From Mesostigma viride (Eukaryota > Streptophyta > Mesostigmatophyceae > Mesostigmatales > Mesostigmataceae): a stretch of DNA of 64,000 nt. The DNA lies in NCBI GenBank assembly GCA_009746045.1, contig RPFO01000041.1:4592920-4656919 (forward strand). The letters run 5' to 3'. Position 1 is the first letter of the stretch; every line of letters begins with the position of its first letter. Shown here piece after piece: positions 1 to 11,766 of the stretch. Under the pieces are notes generated by a model, which was given only the letters and a program-made list of their open reading frames with translations, ran no database searches and was not told where the DNA came from. The translations under genes were made by a program, and so were the position numbers.

Positions 1-1332
1 TTGCTCATTGAGTAAGACATATAATGTTGGACGTATTGTGGTTACTTTGTGCACGCGTAATGACTAATGTCGGGCGCGTTGCAATTATAAAGGGAGGCAT
101 GCAACTATGCAATGTGCGAACATATTAATTCCATTTAGGGTTATTGCAGTTCAAAAGGAGTGGGGCCATCGCAAACCGTCTAGATCCCGCTCTGAATGTT
201 AGCCAGCCATAGTTGTAACGTACAAGGCTGCACATTTCCACCTCCATTTGTTTCCACCGTTGTGAATGACTCGACAAACACGGATGAGTCAACAGCAGGC
301 TCGAGCTATTAACAGCATGGTCCGGATTCTCCATATTTCTGGCCTGCGCTAGTTGCTTTATTGATAGTCTTTACATTGTCATCAAGTGAGTGAGACAACA
401 AACATGACAATTGCCTGGGGCCAGCAGATAAATGTCCAAAATTATTTCAATGAGCAATAAAAGTGATTACTACAAGTAATCAAGGAAGTGTTATTGCACA
501 GCAAATTTGAGGCAATATCTTATGAATCACGTTCCATAGTGGCCATCATGATCGCACACACAAAAAGAGCATGCCCCTGAAAGAAAAGAGATTGGACTCA
601 ACGGACCTTACAAGTTGGACCCCCTTACCAACCAGTGTGCCTGGAACGTGAAGCGTGGGGCGGCCAGCAACGAAAGATTGTTCATGCAGACGGACCGCCC
701 ATGGTATTGCCGGGCGCATCAGTGTGTATGTCCATGAGACAACAGCGCAGGCCAGAGATCTGGAGAATCCGGACCAATTAAGGTAGCTCGAGCCTGCCGT
801 TATGTTATCCGCGTTTTCGAGTCGTGCACGATGATGGATATGAATCAGTGTGTATGTGGCCATCAACACTAATTGCCGCCATCCATATTGTCATCAGGGC
901 GTTGTGAGTTTAACGTTTGCTTTGTCGCTCATATTTCGCTTTGCCTTCGGCTTAGGCGAGCTCGCCTTGTCATCTCCAAAGAGTATGCAATGCCGCACAA
1001 GAAGACCGACATTTATTACTGCGCCAACTATCGTCCTCAAGATTGCCAGCATCTCCACAGATCACCAAAGCCGCAACCAGATCGAGTGTGGCGCTGTGCC
1101 CTTCGCGTGCGATGCTCTGCTCTTCTACAGCCGTGGGGCTCGGAGCATTTGGGTCAATGTCGTCGCTAATAGCAGGCTTCGGGTCACCTTTCGCGAGGGT
1201 AACCCGTTGTAGCCATTCCTGAAAAAGCTGGTCGGTGTCCCTCATGGCTGGCGACTCCCGAGCACCTGCCACCTTCCCGCGAATGTTGCACGTCTGGCAT
1301 TTTCATGGGCTTGCTTCGCGCCAACGCACGCT
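1..1332. other. Unassigned sequence at left edge
   Basis: I see no recognisable gene, repeat or RNA here. The short open frames on both strands overlap each other and show no motif or family resemblance. The stretch is AT-moderate and unlike the repeat units to its right. Confidence 0.4.
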
Positions 1333-1501
1333 GTTCACCACAAGTTCACAAAGAGTTCACCAGGAGTTCACGGACAGTTCACCAACCTCGGACTTTGGGG
1401 AGATTGTGAACTCGTCCTGTGAACTCGTGAACTCGTCGGGACCCAAAATTAGCTCGGCCCCGGTCGGCCCAGTTCACAAAAGAGTTCACAAAGAGTTCAC
1501 C
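1333..1501. repeat. Cluster of AGTTCAC / GTGAACT heptamers
   Basis: About ten copies of GTTCAC occur in 170 bases in three blocks. The first is a direct run with roughly 11-base spacing, the second a run of GTGAACTCGT units in inverted orientation, and the third a direct run again. The blocks can pair with one another as stem-loops. Function is unknown; it may be a degenerate minisatellite. Confidence 0.6.
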
Positions 1502-1739
1502 GCCTCATGTGAGTCGTGCCTTAGAATCCCTGAATGCCTCTGTGGCCCTGTCGCCATCGCCCCGCACTCCCGCACCTGCCAGCCACCGCCGGTGGCTTTC
1601 CTTGTGGTGGCTGTGCTCTCGCGCCGTCTTGCCTTCGTCCATCATCCAGCTGTTATGAAAGACGCGACGCGCATTCGGCCATTCGCTGTCGCCTTTGGAT
1701 CGACCAAAGGACACGCACTTAGAACTAACTCTAGTAGAC
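1502..1739. other. Unassigned sequence
   Basis: Nothing recognisable. It separates the heptamer cluster from the inverted-repeat element remnant that follows. Confidence 0.35.
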
Positions 1740-1839
1740 TTACGAAGCAAGTTGAAATAGTTGCTCGTACAGCAAAACGTCCTAGGACCGTAACTCGAGC
1801 TACGACGCCAAATTTTCAACGACTTCAGTACTTTCCGTC

Positions 1840-1972
1840 GCCCCTGACACGTTGTCGTACAATACTACACATTTACGCCAATAGAAACTCACCTCCAAGA
1901 ATATATCTTGATGGAGGCATGCGGCTTATTTAATTTCAAGGTACCTCTTATTTAATCTCAGCCCCCGTCGCT
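1840..1972 (+). mobile_element. Single terminal end of the 3970-4575 inverted-repeat element
   Basis: This matches the right end of the element at 3970-4575. Shared landmarks are CGTACAATACTAC, ACGCCAAYAGAAACTC and the terminal stretch TTTCAAGGTACCTCTTATTT, ending ATCTCAGCCCCCG in both. The opposite end is not found next to it, so this is a truncated or solo end. The homology fades leftward of about 1840. Confidence 0.65.
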
Positions 1973-2017
1973 GAGAAAACGTGAAATTCTAAAAAAATAG
2001 CAAATTGTCATATTTTT

Positions 2018-2142
2018 TCATGTCCCACGTAGCTCCCACAAAAACCAGCATCTTCATTAAACAATAAGTGGAAGCATACATGTGACACTAATTGACATGC
2101 CCGGAGGCACGCCGTTCAAGGCCCTTCATGAAGTACGTTGCC
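2018..2142 (+). repeat. Direct repeat R1, copy 1
   Basis: This is nearly identical to 2596-2721, starting at TTCATGTCCCACGTAGC and ending at GAAGTACGTTGCC. It contains no ORF. It interleaves with repeat R2 in the order R1, R2, R1, spacer, R2. Confidence 0.85.
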
Positions 2143-2176
2143 CTAGAGGCAACCAAGACAAGGGTGGGTGGGTGGG

Positions 2177-2595
2177 GAGCAAAGAAAGAGGCCGACAAAA
2201 CCAGCCAGAGCGGCTTTTAGTCGCAAAACCTCCCTTATCCCTAGCTAACCGACGTCATTAAACCCTTATGTTCAGTGGATGCTAGTAAGACGCTAACCGT
2301 ACAGACCGGGGGTAGAATATCCCGAATCTGCACGGCTAGTATTAAATAATGCGTAGGTTGTTCTTTTCAGGGGCACTGCACCTCACGCCCCGTTCCGCCC
2401 GGGTATAATCAACCCAAGCGCGGAACACACATTTTATTTGATTCATTTTTCAACCATGCACTATATTGCATCTACTAATCACAAAAGCTCTAGCCAAACA
2501 GCTACGAGTAAACACTACGACCTATAAGCCGCTCATCCAGCGGCCTCTTGTTCCCGCATTCACGTATAGAAGAAACTCCGTTCAAAGAACCCCGA
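2177..2595 (+). repeat. Direct repeat R2, copy 1 (about 418 bp)
   Basis: This is nearly identical to 3495-3912, with a one-base length difference in a G run and one substitution seen. It starts GAGCAAAGAAAGAGGCC and ends AAGAACCCCGATTC. It is non-coding. The ends are not TG...CA and I find no flanking duplication, so I do not call the pair LTRs. Confidence 0.85.
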
Positions 2596-2721
2596 TTCAT
2601 GTCCCACGTAGCTCCCACAAAAACCAGCATCTTCATTAAAACAATAAGTGGAAGCATACATGTGACACTAATTGACATGCCCGGAGGCACGCCGTTCAAG
2701 GCCCTTCATGAAGTACGTTGC
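2596..2721 (+). repeat. Direct repeat R1, copy 2
   Basis: Second copy of R1, abutting the end of R2 copy 1 directly. The only change I see from copy 1 is one extra A in the ATTAAA run. Confidence 0.85.
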
Positions 2722-3494
2722 CCAATCACCCCCGCCCTGGCTTTCCCTTGAAGCCGCACTCCACCTTGCTCGTTGTCACAAGTGACCGCCCTGCCGCAAA
2801 ACGGGAGCCCCCCCACATCGGGAGGCGTGTGCCCGGCGGCTGTGGATGCATGGCCAGGCCCAAAAAGGCCCAGCGCATTTGCACTGCGATTGCGCACGGC
2901 CAGCCTATCATGACCCCTCTCGGGGCCCCGAGTCGGTACCGCTATGGCCGTCTCCCCATAGACCCGGGGTGCTTCGAGAAAAAACGTGGACCTAGCCCAG
3001 GCCCCACCAGCCCGGATGCCCGAGGCCACAGCCCCAGGCACCTGGCTGAACGAGAGTCCGTTCAGCCAAGACCGCATTCCCCCCCGAGGTTTCTATGCGT
3101 GGGGAAAAAATTTCTAGCTTAGGCGCTTTTCCCATCGCCGTCCCCAGCCCCAACCACCCCCCCCTCGGCGGAAGGCAATTGCAAAGTTTGCTGGCCAGCA
3201 GCAATTTCCGAAGAAAAAGCCGCAGGCCGCGGACCGAGACACGGGTCGCCAGTGCCAGCCATCCGGCTCCAACCCGGGGTGCAAGCATCCCCAGGTACGG
3301 AGCACCAGCTCGCGCACTGGGCCGACCAAGCGACAGTTGAGCACCTGTCACGGCATCCGGCCCACCAAAGACCCCAAGCTGGGGAAAAGGTGCAGACCGG
3401 AGGTAATCATTTTCTTTTCTTTTAGTTAACCGGGCGAGGAACTGGGATTTTGCTCCGCAGCACCCATAGCTGCGGCTGCCGCCGCAACGACAAC
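2722..3494. other. GC-rich non-coding spacer between R2 copies
   Basis: This is rich in C runs (CCACCCCCCCCTCGG) and lies between R1 copy 2 and R2 copy 2. The overlapping frames on both strands have biased composition and resemble no family. A short stretch near 3266-3297 (CAAGCATCCCCAGGTACGG) recurs in reverse near 51190-51225. Confidence 0.5.
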
Positions 3495-3912
3495 GAGCAA
3501 AGAAAGAGGCCGACAAAACCAGCCAGAGCGGCTTTTAGTCGCAAAACCTCCCTTATCCCTAGCTAACTGACGTCATTAAACCCTTATGTTCAGTGGATGC
3601 TAGTAAGACGCTAACCGTACAGACCGGGGTAGAATATCCCGAATCTGCACGGCTAGTATTAAATAATGCGTAGGTTGTTCTTTTCAGGGGCACTGCACCT
3701 CACGCCCCGTTCCGCCCGGGTATAATCAACCCAAGCGCGGAACACACATTTTATTTGATTCATTTTTCAACCATGCACTATATTGCATCTACTAATCACA
3801 AAAGCTCTAGCCAAACAGCTACGAGTAAACACTACGACCTATAAGCCGCTCATCCAGCGGCCTCTTGTTCCCGCATTCACGTATAGAAGAAACTCCGTTC
3901 AAAGAACCCCGA
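3495..3912 (+). repeat. Direct repeat R2, copy 2
   Basis: Second copy of the 418-bp repeat. It is followed by CCTCCTGTTCACC, where copy 1 is followed by R1. Confidence 0.85.
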
Positions 3913-3969
3913 TTCCTCCTGTTCACCTTTGCCCGGACTTACAGACTTTTTTTTTTCAAACTTATAGCC

Positions 3970-4575
3970 CGAGGCGGGGCCCGAGATTAATTAAGAGGTA
4001 CCTTGAAATTAAATAAGAGACATGCCTCTATCCAGATAAATTTTTGGACGCGAGTTCCGATTGGCGTTAACTTGTAGTTTTGGACGACAAGTCGACAACA
4101 TGTCAAGCCGTTTAATTCATTTCGACTTTTACATTTTCACGTAATCGTCAAAAAAGGATAACTAGGGGCCTTATATACCCGACTTCTCCGTTAAATCTCA
4201 TCGACCGGGTTTCGAAACAACCCACGAACGCCGTAGATGCAGATCCAACGGAGAAAAGAAAGTCACGACCGACGCGGCGCCAAATAGTCGCCTAGGTTCC
4301 TAGCTTTTCTGCGAGCCATTTTCGTGCCGCGTCGTGTACCCGTGAGATGTACCCGTGAGATGTACCCGTGAGATGCAAAATCCGATTGCCAGACCGGGAT
4401 TCCGGGAACTCCGTCCAATACCGTCGTGCAGTACCACCAATGCACTACCAATCTATCAATCGTACAATACTACGACTTAACGCCAACAGAAACTCGCCTC
4501 CAAAACTATATATTCATAGAGGCACGCCTCTTATTTAATTTCAAGGTACCTCTTATTTAATCTCAGCCCCCGCAG
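3970..4575. mobile_element. MITE-like element with about 100-bp terminal inverted repeats
   Basis: The left end reads GGGGCCCGAGATTAATTAAG and the right end, reversed, GGGGGCTGAGATTAAATAAG. The similarity then runs inward for about 100 bases through GGTACCTTGAAATTAAATAAG and GCGTTAA. The interior is non-coding. CAGACTT occurs on both sides (near 3943 and at 4573) and could be part of a target duplication, but the exact ends are unresolved. A solo end lies at 1840-1972. Confidence 0.65.
4334..4375 (+). repeat. Short tandem repeat, 13-bp unit, three copies
   Basis: The unit GTACCCGTGAGAT is repeated three times inside the MITE-like element. It looks like replication slippage. Confidence 0.75.
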
Positions 4576-4671
4576 ACTTGTCAGTTGTCTTCTCCCGGTT
4601 AGGGCTAAGTTTTGCAAAAAACCTAAGTCCTAAGTCGAAACAATTTTTTCCTCCTGTTGTCAACGACTAAT

Positions 4672-4716
4672 TAGGAACATAACTCCGTTGGGAGTATATG
4701 TAGCACATAGCCCTTG
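4672..4716 (-). mobile_element. LINE 3'-end remnant with CAAC hairpin
   Basis: On the - strand this reads CTATGTGCTACATATACTCC, then CAAC, then GGAGTTATGTT. That is the terminal signature also present at 48895-48930, 49960-50010 and 57440-57485. Only the 3' tip remains. Confidence 0.6.
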
Positions 4717-4930
4717 ATTGAAATTTGGTCGGGTAAATTGCAATAGACTCGCCTTTTGATGACGAACACGCTGATCTAATTTTTGGCAGCCATCGCCCAG
4801 GATTTTGCAAGTTATCGCCAGCGGCCTGCCCAGCAGATATCGCTATTTTTCTGCACGTTATGGCGGCACCACGCACGTGATCAGTGCGCCTGCGCCCCCT
4901 GCCATCGTCTAGGTGTTATTCAACGTAGAT

Positions 4931-5361
4931 ATGGAGGCCCCCGCATCGTCTTCTGCTCCTGTCTCCGAGTCTATTGATGTCCACATTGCAGCAAACAAAA
5001 TCGCCACGGTCGCCGCCGAGAACGCCGCACACAAGCGGCCCAAGACTTCGGAAGCAACTCCGATAGAGGCTGAAACCTCCTTGCCGGCCTCCATTCCCTC
5101 ATCATTCTACGTGCCAGGCCAGCGTTTGAGCCTGGCAAACATCGCCACCTTACTCGCCTACAACGACGCCGCTGTGATAAGCGTGCTGAAGCTCCGCGAC
5201 GACAACGACGCCCCGATTCGTCACCCTACGAGCGGCCAGGTTATGGAGGCTGCTTCGGATGAATGGCGTCATTGGGAGGCGGACCAGCGTCGGCTTGCCT
5301 GTCATATTTCGTGCTGCCCTGAACTTGTCGAGCTGCCGGCGACAGCCATCGCCAGGCCAGC
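4931..5361 (+). pseudogene. LINE ORF1, N-terminal part
   Basis: The frame opens at ATG 4931 (protein start MEAPASSSAPVSES) and runs to the element inserted at 5362. Removing 5362-16064 and one CCAGC copy makes the frame continue without a break at 16070, so residues about 1-145 of ORF1 are here. The N-terminus is Ala/Ser-rich with a basic HKRPK patch. The middle part (YVPGQRLSLANIATLLAY) has no domain I can name. In LINEs, ORF1 proteins usually bind the element RNA. A related ORF1 with a similar layout lies on the - strand at 55126-56497. Confidence 0.7.
5357..5361 (+). repeat. Target-site duplication CCAGC (left)
   Basis: CCAGC flanks the LTR element on the left and recurs at 16065-16069 on the right. 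In LINE ORF1 this is a single CCAGC. Confidence 0.85.
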
Positions 5362-6152
5362 TGTTACGCTGCAGCTCGGCTTGCCCATTTCCAGGTGACG
5401 AATATTCAACATGAGGATGCCATGACACATATTCTGATTTGGCACGCCGCAAAGGTGAAAACCATTTGCGTTCAGTGCCGGTCCGCGGAAAACGCGGAAA
5501 AACGCGATCTGCAAATGAATCCAGGCCGGAATCGAACTGGGGACCTCTCGCACCGATTTTGCTGACTATAGGACGGACGTCTCCGGATCCTAGGGCATCG
5601 CCAACTGACACCTACAGTCATCCGCAAAAGTTCTCCTGTCCGGGGAGTGACACATATGTTCATCATAAGGCCTTCCATCATTAGTGAAATATATTCGGCA
5701 CAGCCAACTCGCGTTGACCGCTGCCAACGCGAGGCTACAATTAAGTTGTAAAGCTTGCTACCGACCATGCGCGTCTGCAAACATATACTTGCGCATCCGT
5801 GCACTTACGCACGGAATGCATTGCGCTTAAAGTACGGCCCTGCCACGCTGGCAGGCTACTCGCGCATGTCGGAATGACAATCTCAATGCTGAATCTGGAC
5901 GGACATTCAGCATAATGCGGGGCAGCCAAAAGGCCCCGCCTGCGGCCGGCGGAAAGACCAATGTCACTAGGCCGCACCGGCTGAGTTAGCACAAAACTGC
6001 ATACTGCGGCCACATTGCACGGCGGCATAGCACCACATGGCGCCACAACTACGAGCCACGTGGCACAGCGACATTGTGCCACGTGTCAGCAAATGATTGG
6101 CCGCTACTTGATATTTCACATCTGACCTATCTGTGATATCTGGACCCTAACA
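5362..6152 (-). repeat. 3' LTR of the LARD-like element, carrying a 215-bp insertion
   Basis: This aligns with 15502-16064 except for the insertion 5433-5647. Without the insertion and one 10-bp duplication it is 566 bp, against 563 bp for the other LTR. The ends are TG...CA and imperfectly inverted (TGTTA/TAACA). Confidence 0.85.
5433..5647 (-). mobile_element. tRNA-like short insertion (SINE candidate)
   Basis: This 215-bp insert is flanked by TGACACATAT at 5423-5432 and 5648-5657. The sister LTR at 15502-16064 has a single TGACACATAT and no insert, so it is an empty-site control. On the - strand it contains CCCCAGTTCGATTCCGG, a good Pol III B-box with a T-arm, preceded by a weaker tRNA-like stretch. 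There is no poly(A) or microsatellite tail and no terminal inverted repeat. A tRNA-derived SINE fits best; a short non-autonomous DNA element with a 10-bp duplication is the alternative. Confidence 0.65.
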
Positions 6153-9100
6153 CCAGTCCTTTTTCTTTCCTGAGTTGGAGTGAGGCTCAGAAACAAGATA
6201 TGATGTCAAAAGTACTACTAGTGGAGTCCCTACTCATTCCAGCATCTTCAGGAACTAGGGCAAACCACCGAGGCGCGCTTTTGACATCGCGCCCTCTTGA
6301 CAACAAACCTGTTTCCCATCACAAAAACTCACTCCCAACTCATAATAGCAAAAATGGGTCCAGATGCACGATGGCCTGCCACAGGAAAAAACCAGCGACC
6401 CTGGCGAAAAAAACTGTAGAAGAGGCATTACTACTCGCCTCCAGACCATAAAGACAACCAATAATGGTCGTCTAGGATCTTGCCAATCGCTTAACAAGTA
6501 CTGGAGGGGATATACAGCAAACCAACAGAGTGGGAGAATCATTACATCGGTCTAGGTCCCAAGCGATGGATCTTGACCAAAAGCATTGCTGGTGACATCT
6601 CATTTCCAGAGACACAGCGATACCCCTTGTTTTGGCCAGTTAGCCGAGCACCTCAGCATCATCCAATGCTGGCCAGCAGTGTGGGTGCAGCTTTCGTGGG
6701 ATAAAGGGTAAACCCACGCAAGCATCAGCCATCAGACCAAAGCAAGGAGGAGCACAAGCTCGACCCACACCCACACAAGGGCATCAACCCAGCACATGAG
6801 CAGCACTTAAATCAAGCTGCCAAAAGGAAAAGCTGCCTCCTGTTCGCATGGCAACCGTCATCAATATTGGTCCCAAGAAGCCAGGAAGTAAACTCCCACA
6901 TCATCCATCGTCATCAATGCTGGCATCCGTCACCAATGGCCACAAGAAGCCATGAGTCAGACGCCCACATCTTCAATACCCATCTCAGGGTGTTCTCCCT
7001 CCAGCTTTGAATAGCTGCCAATGGGGAAATGGGCCTCAATACGAAGCAGTCATTCTCCAGCTTGACCACTCGCAAAGCCCACCGTTGAAGGAGCCATCCC
7101 CATGCAGGCATAATGGCACAAGAGCGAAGGCAAGAATCCACAAACGAAAGTTGTGTTCAGAGAGCAATATCCTTCAATGCATGGTGTCCCTCCACACTAC
7201 TGGACCAGCCAGCCAATCAACTCCTTGAGTGCCTCTCACACATCAGGTGCATAAGGGTATATACCAAGGCACCACAAAGACACACAGCCTTATCAAATCT
7301 TGTACACGACATTGTGCCACGTGTCAACAAATGACGTGGCAACATCACAATGGAAAAATATAGGATAGTTCGCAAGAGATCACATGTAGAGGAAATGGAT
7401 CTTAGAATCCTTTCTAACATATTGATGGTTAGGCATAATGGCCAGTTATACCCAATCAACAATATTATTCTAGAAAAGGGCCAAAGTCCTCAACAAGGTT
7501 CCCAAGAAGAATCCTATTAGCGTCACAATTCATCTGAATAATATCTCATCAAATCGAACATGAACATCACATACATTGGCAAGCCCATCCGATCATGTGA
7601 AGGGGACAACCAGCTCAGAAACAGAAATCAAGAAAATGATGCATCAGATTTGCCCATGATGGACACTACAGCCTTAGCATCCACCTTGATCGCAATAAAG
7701 ACTCGGAAGCCCTCCCGATGCATATGAAGCTTCAAGTCTTTGCCTGCCCATACCCTTAGTTTGCATACGATCATAGCAAACTAGGACAACCCAATCACGC
7801 CCTTGTCAGCAGCGCTCGAGTTGTTTCAGTCACGCTCTTGCTTCCCTTAGTCACCCCCAAAGGAAGACAAGCAGGGAATTGGACACACCCACTTAGTCTG
7901 ACCCGTACGCAGTCAAACTACAGTGCAGTCATCCCTTCAACGATCCTGTGAGTTGTCAAGGGGCCAGTCACAGTACCTGTGCACCAGCCACAGGGCACTC
8001 TGCCCTGTTGTACACAACCTTCCCCTGGAGCAAGGGGACCCTTGAGCAAAGGGACATTGGGAATGCTGACAGGCAAGCCAATCCTCAACAATGTTGTGTA
8101 CACCCTGCACAATCTGAAGTGTGACCACCCATGTTGTGAGGACCCATTATCCACAACCATGGCTGCTCAGTGGGAACTTTCAACATACCATGGGTCCACC
8201 ACTGTCCTGCCCTCCCAGGAAATCTCTTTATGCATACCCGCTATTGGTGGCCCAACATGTGACCAACATGTCACCAGCTCCCTTACAACAAGGTGGTACG
8301 AATTCACCTGCTGCACATGCCCGCCCCACTCACTCTCACCTCGGAGAGGAGGCAATTGAGTTTTTAGACCCGCGAGCAACATCATCAACGATTCAAGTGC
8401 TCTTCACATCACGTGAGAGGGACATTCCGTCCCTAAGAACAAAAATTATACACGAGAGCACAAGAATTACGATGCCAACACACATGGCTTATCCAGCAGC
8501 TTCATGCTCGTGGTCATAGAAAACTTGGAGCTAACAATATCAGGATCTGGCTCCGTAGGAGGCACAATGCTCACAAAACCAAGACGGCCCACTCCTTAAT
8601 ATGCAGCAGACCATGCCTCACCAACAAACAAGTCCACGTAGGTCACCCACCTGCTCCCATCGAACAAAGGAGCATAGAGGTAAAGTCTAGCTGCTGGCAG
8701 GATAAAACCAGCATACGTCACATAAACATCGATTATCCACAAACCATCGACATGTAGACCTGGCTACTCAGTAGTCCAAGATCACAAACAATGGTGGCAT
8801 TCAGCCCACCACAAACTCTCACCCCCGTTGTGGGCATAGCCCTCAAACAAAATTAGGCTCCCACATACAAACAAAACAGGCATGCAGCCAAGGCGTACAA
8901 GTAATCATGCACCTTGCTGTAGTAACCATGCCAATAGCAATCTGGGTCACATAGAAAGAGATTAGCTGTGGTGGTATGGCATCCACCGTGGGCTAGGTGT
9001 AGATACCTATAGCCCTGCCGTCTCCTCACAGCCTGCGTAAGAGGGGGAGGTCCTTAGGCGCCATTGAGGGGCACCCCCATGCATCACCAGCCATGCAAGG

Positions 9101-11271
9101 AATCCCGGCTTTCAGAGAATCTATGCCCCACTGAGTCCTGCCATAACGCTGGCTCAGCCTGATCCAACGGAGGGTTTACAAGTATCACCATCCTCATCTA
9201 GTAGTGGCATCCTAGCCAAGGACTGACACAATACCCCCTGGATCCACCAGAACGAGGAAGGAGTGACTACCTGTCCTGGCGGCCTTACAACCTCTATCCT
9301 TGTGCCAACGAGGGAATGACAGGGGACAGAGGAGGATGACTCTTGCTGTTCTGCCTGTCCAACATAGTAGCTATGACTGCCCAAACCCCTTTTTTCTTTT
9401 CAAAACAAGGGCACGTCAAGACAAAAACAGCAACATGGCATCCAATCTGGCCATTGGGGTTGATTCCATGAGCAGTTGTAGCATGCCCTGTCGCGTGCCG
9501 GTCCATTACGTTCTTATTTACACGCGGGTAAACTATTGTGACGTGACTTTTACGTCCGTGGAACCTTTGCGGTTTACTTTACCGCTTTGTCTTGGCGCCG
9601 CGCTGCGGAATCACGCGTCCGCTGAATCGTCGGCGGATCTTCTGAATTTGTCCAAGTGCAAGTGCGTTCGCATTTGCGGCAGTGGGCTAAGGGGGGATTT
9701 GGGCTACCGGTCGTCACCAGGGCAGTCCAGGCGCTGGCGCGCGCCACTACAACTGTAAGGCAGGCCAGGCATGTTGGGCTGGCTGCCGGGTCAGTGATCA
9801 CGTGCTCTGCCAGGACTACAACGAGGGGCACCAGACTTTGTGGAGAACGACCAGGGCTACACGTGAAACGTCGCGAACGGTCAGCACGCTTTGAGCAGCG
9901 GTGCCTGAGATGGCCGGCAATTCAGCCTGGTTAATTTCTGATTGCGGCAGCGCTTTTTAGTGTTGCAAAATATCTACAAGTTGTTTAGCTTGTGCTTGGA
10001 AAGATTTGTTCATGAGATTTGGTTTGTGTCAGGCAAGCACCTGATCTAACGTTAAAAAGCGCATGCTAGATTTGCGGAACCTTGTTCAGCGTATTTTGGT
10101 CGTCACTGGCTGATGTCATGTTGGAAAGGTTAGCTTGCGCAGGTTAAAGGATGAACAGTCGGCCATTGTGGTCGTTGTTCGTTCAGTTTTCACTTCACAA
10201 CGACGCAGTTGTCTTCATGTGATTAACTAGTAGAACAACCCGGCCGCAACCTCCGTGATGGTTGCGAGATTGTTTTCATGGGTCGAGGCGAGATAGGCAT
10301 ACAAGTTAAGCCTTTTTGGATTTGTCTCGAGGACAGTCGTCGCAGGGACTACCAGTATGGTAGATTCGCCTGGGCACTGTCGGTAGCTTAGGGTGAGAGC
10401 GGTTGGCTGGGTGTTGGCATACATCCGGACAAGGCCAACTTCCGTAAGGAGAGCGGGTAGCGGATGTTCATGGTATTGGACATGCCGGACTTGCTTGCTC
10501 GAAGCTAGGCAGGCCAGGGGCTGGAATTAGCCAGTCTTTCTTGTTGATGAACATTGGTTTTGGCTAAAATATATTCTCACTTTTATTTGTGAATAACAAA
10601 ATTAAATCTTGTTAAGCGTTATGTCATAAAGGTCGGTAGGAACTGCTCTTGCAACGGGTGGCTGCCAGTGGGGCAGAGCCCACACATCTTCTTCCGTATG
10701 AAAAGGGAGGCCTAATGAGCTTGCCTGACCCGTGTTGGTTCGTACGGCACCTCGGGTATGAAAATACGCCGTATTCCACGGTACTGACGCTTTCGACCGC
10801 GTACGCCGTACGATTTTCACTGTTTTTCACTTTGGACTTAGCCGATTTTGTAGGTCGCGGACGTGTCACGCGGTGGGGAGAGGCCCAGACCTGTCAGTGG
10901 TACTGAAATTGCTGAAATTGCAGCGAGTGCATAGCTACTTGCTAGTACACGCGTGACGGTGTGCCTTTCTACATTTTTTGACAGGATTTTTTATTGCGCG
11001 GGAGAAAAGCTGCGAGGGGACAGAGCATATGCATGGCAGAATCATAAGGTTTAGGGACGGGTGCACTTCCAGAAAGACGCAGAAGAGTGAAGACGCAATT
11101 AAAGCAAATAGAGGGTGCCGGGTGCGCCGGTTCATGTATTGTGCGCTAGGCAATCCTAAAAGAGGCGACCATGCCTACTAGAGTTCCAGTCGTCAAAAGG
11201 GGAGAGGAGTATCACTCCTCTCCACCTGATTGACGAGGTGGAAAAGACCGTGAGTGGGGAAGACGTGGTAG
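6153..11271. other. Non-coding interior of the LARD-like element, first part
   Basis: I see no recognisable coding domain on either strand. The stretch 6200-9300 is CA-rich with many ACCA/CATC words. The words GACATTGTGCCACGTGTC at 7308-7325 repeat part of the LTR (6069-6086), suggesting a partial LTR-derived duplication. The region 9490-11200 is more GC-balanced and equally anonymous. Confidence 0.5.
6158..6171 (-). other. Polypurine tract of the LARD-like element
   Basis: On the - strand, GGAAAGAAAAAGG lies a few bases before the 3' LTR. This is the expected site of plus-strand priming and is the main evidence for orientation. Confidence 0.6.
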
Positions 11272-11766
11272 TCGGCCAGAGGTGGCCAGGCGTGCAAGCT
11301 GTGCGATTACAAGTTCGGCAGGCCTGGCAACTTTAGCAAGGATCGCGCTGTCGGCCATCGCGGCCACATCCCCAACAAGGGAGCCACATTTTGCCAGCAG
11401 TCTAGGAATGTAGAAGGCCTGATCGGGAGGCTTCAGGCGGCTGAGGCAGCCCGGTTGGAAAAGAAGGAGCAAAAGGCAGTGCTCGGTGCCCGCGTTGCCA
11501 AGGCCCTTCTGCCTGCCGCTGCCCCGGGTGCTGGCCCTTGTGGCTCTGGCAAGGCAGTGCAGAAGACGATTCCACAGTGCTTTTCCAATGCGCAGCTCCA
11601 GGAAGTCCGCCTTGCCCAGGCCTCTTTCTTTTACGAGAATGGCATTCCGTTTCACGTCGCCGCCAGCGCCTCGTACAAGAACATGATCGCGGCAGTGGCA
11701 AAGTATGGACCTGCCGCAGCAGTGAAGGTCAATTCTGGGTTCATTGCCAATGATTTTATTTCTTAG
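11272..11766 (+). pseudogene. BED-type zinc finger / hAT transposase N-terminal fragment
   Basis: This open frame lacks a clear ATG; it is closed upstream by TAG at 11269-11271 and ends at TAG. Near its start is CKLCDYKF...GHRGHIPN, a C-x2-C plus His-pair pattern like a BED finger. About 60 residues later QASFFYENGIPFHVAASASY and MIAAVAKYGP match the conserved segment following the BED finger in plant-type hAT transposases (FFY..GIPF, then the YGP tail). The frame stops there, so the RNase-H-fold catalytic core and dimerisation domain are missing. It lies opposite to the LTR element. It could be a captured or nested hAT remnant, or one exon. Confidence 0.65.

Noticed and set aside
2177-3912. 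Repeats R2 as a pair of LTRs
   Set aside because: The ends are not TG...CA or AGTT...AACT, no duplication flanks them, R1 abuts the left copy on one side only, and the interior is not element-like.
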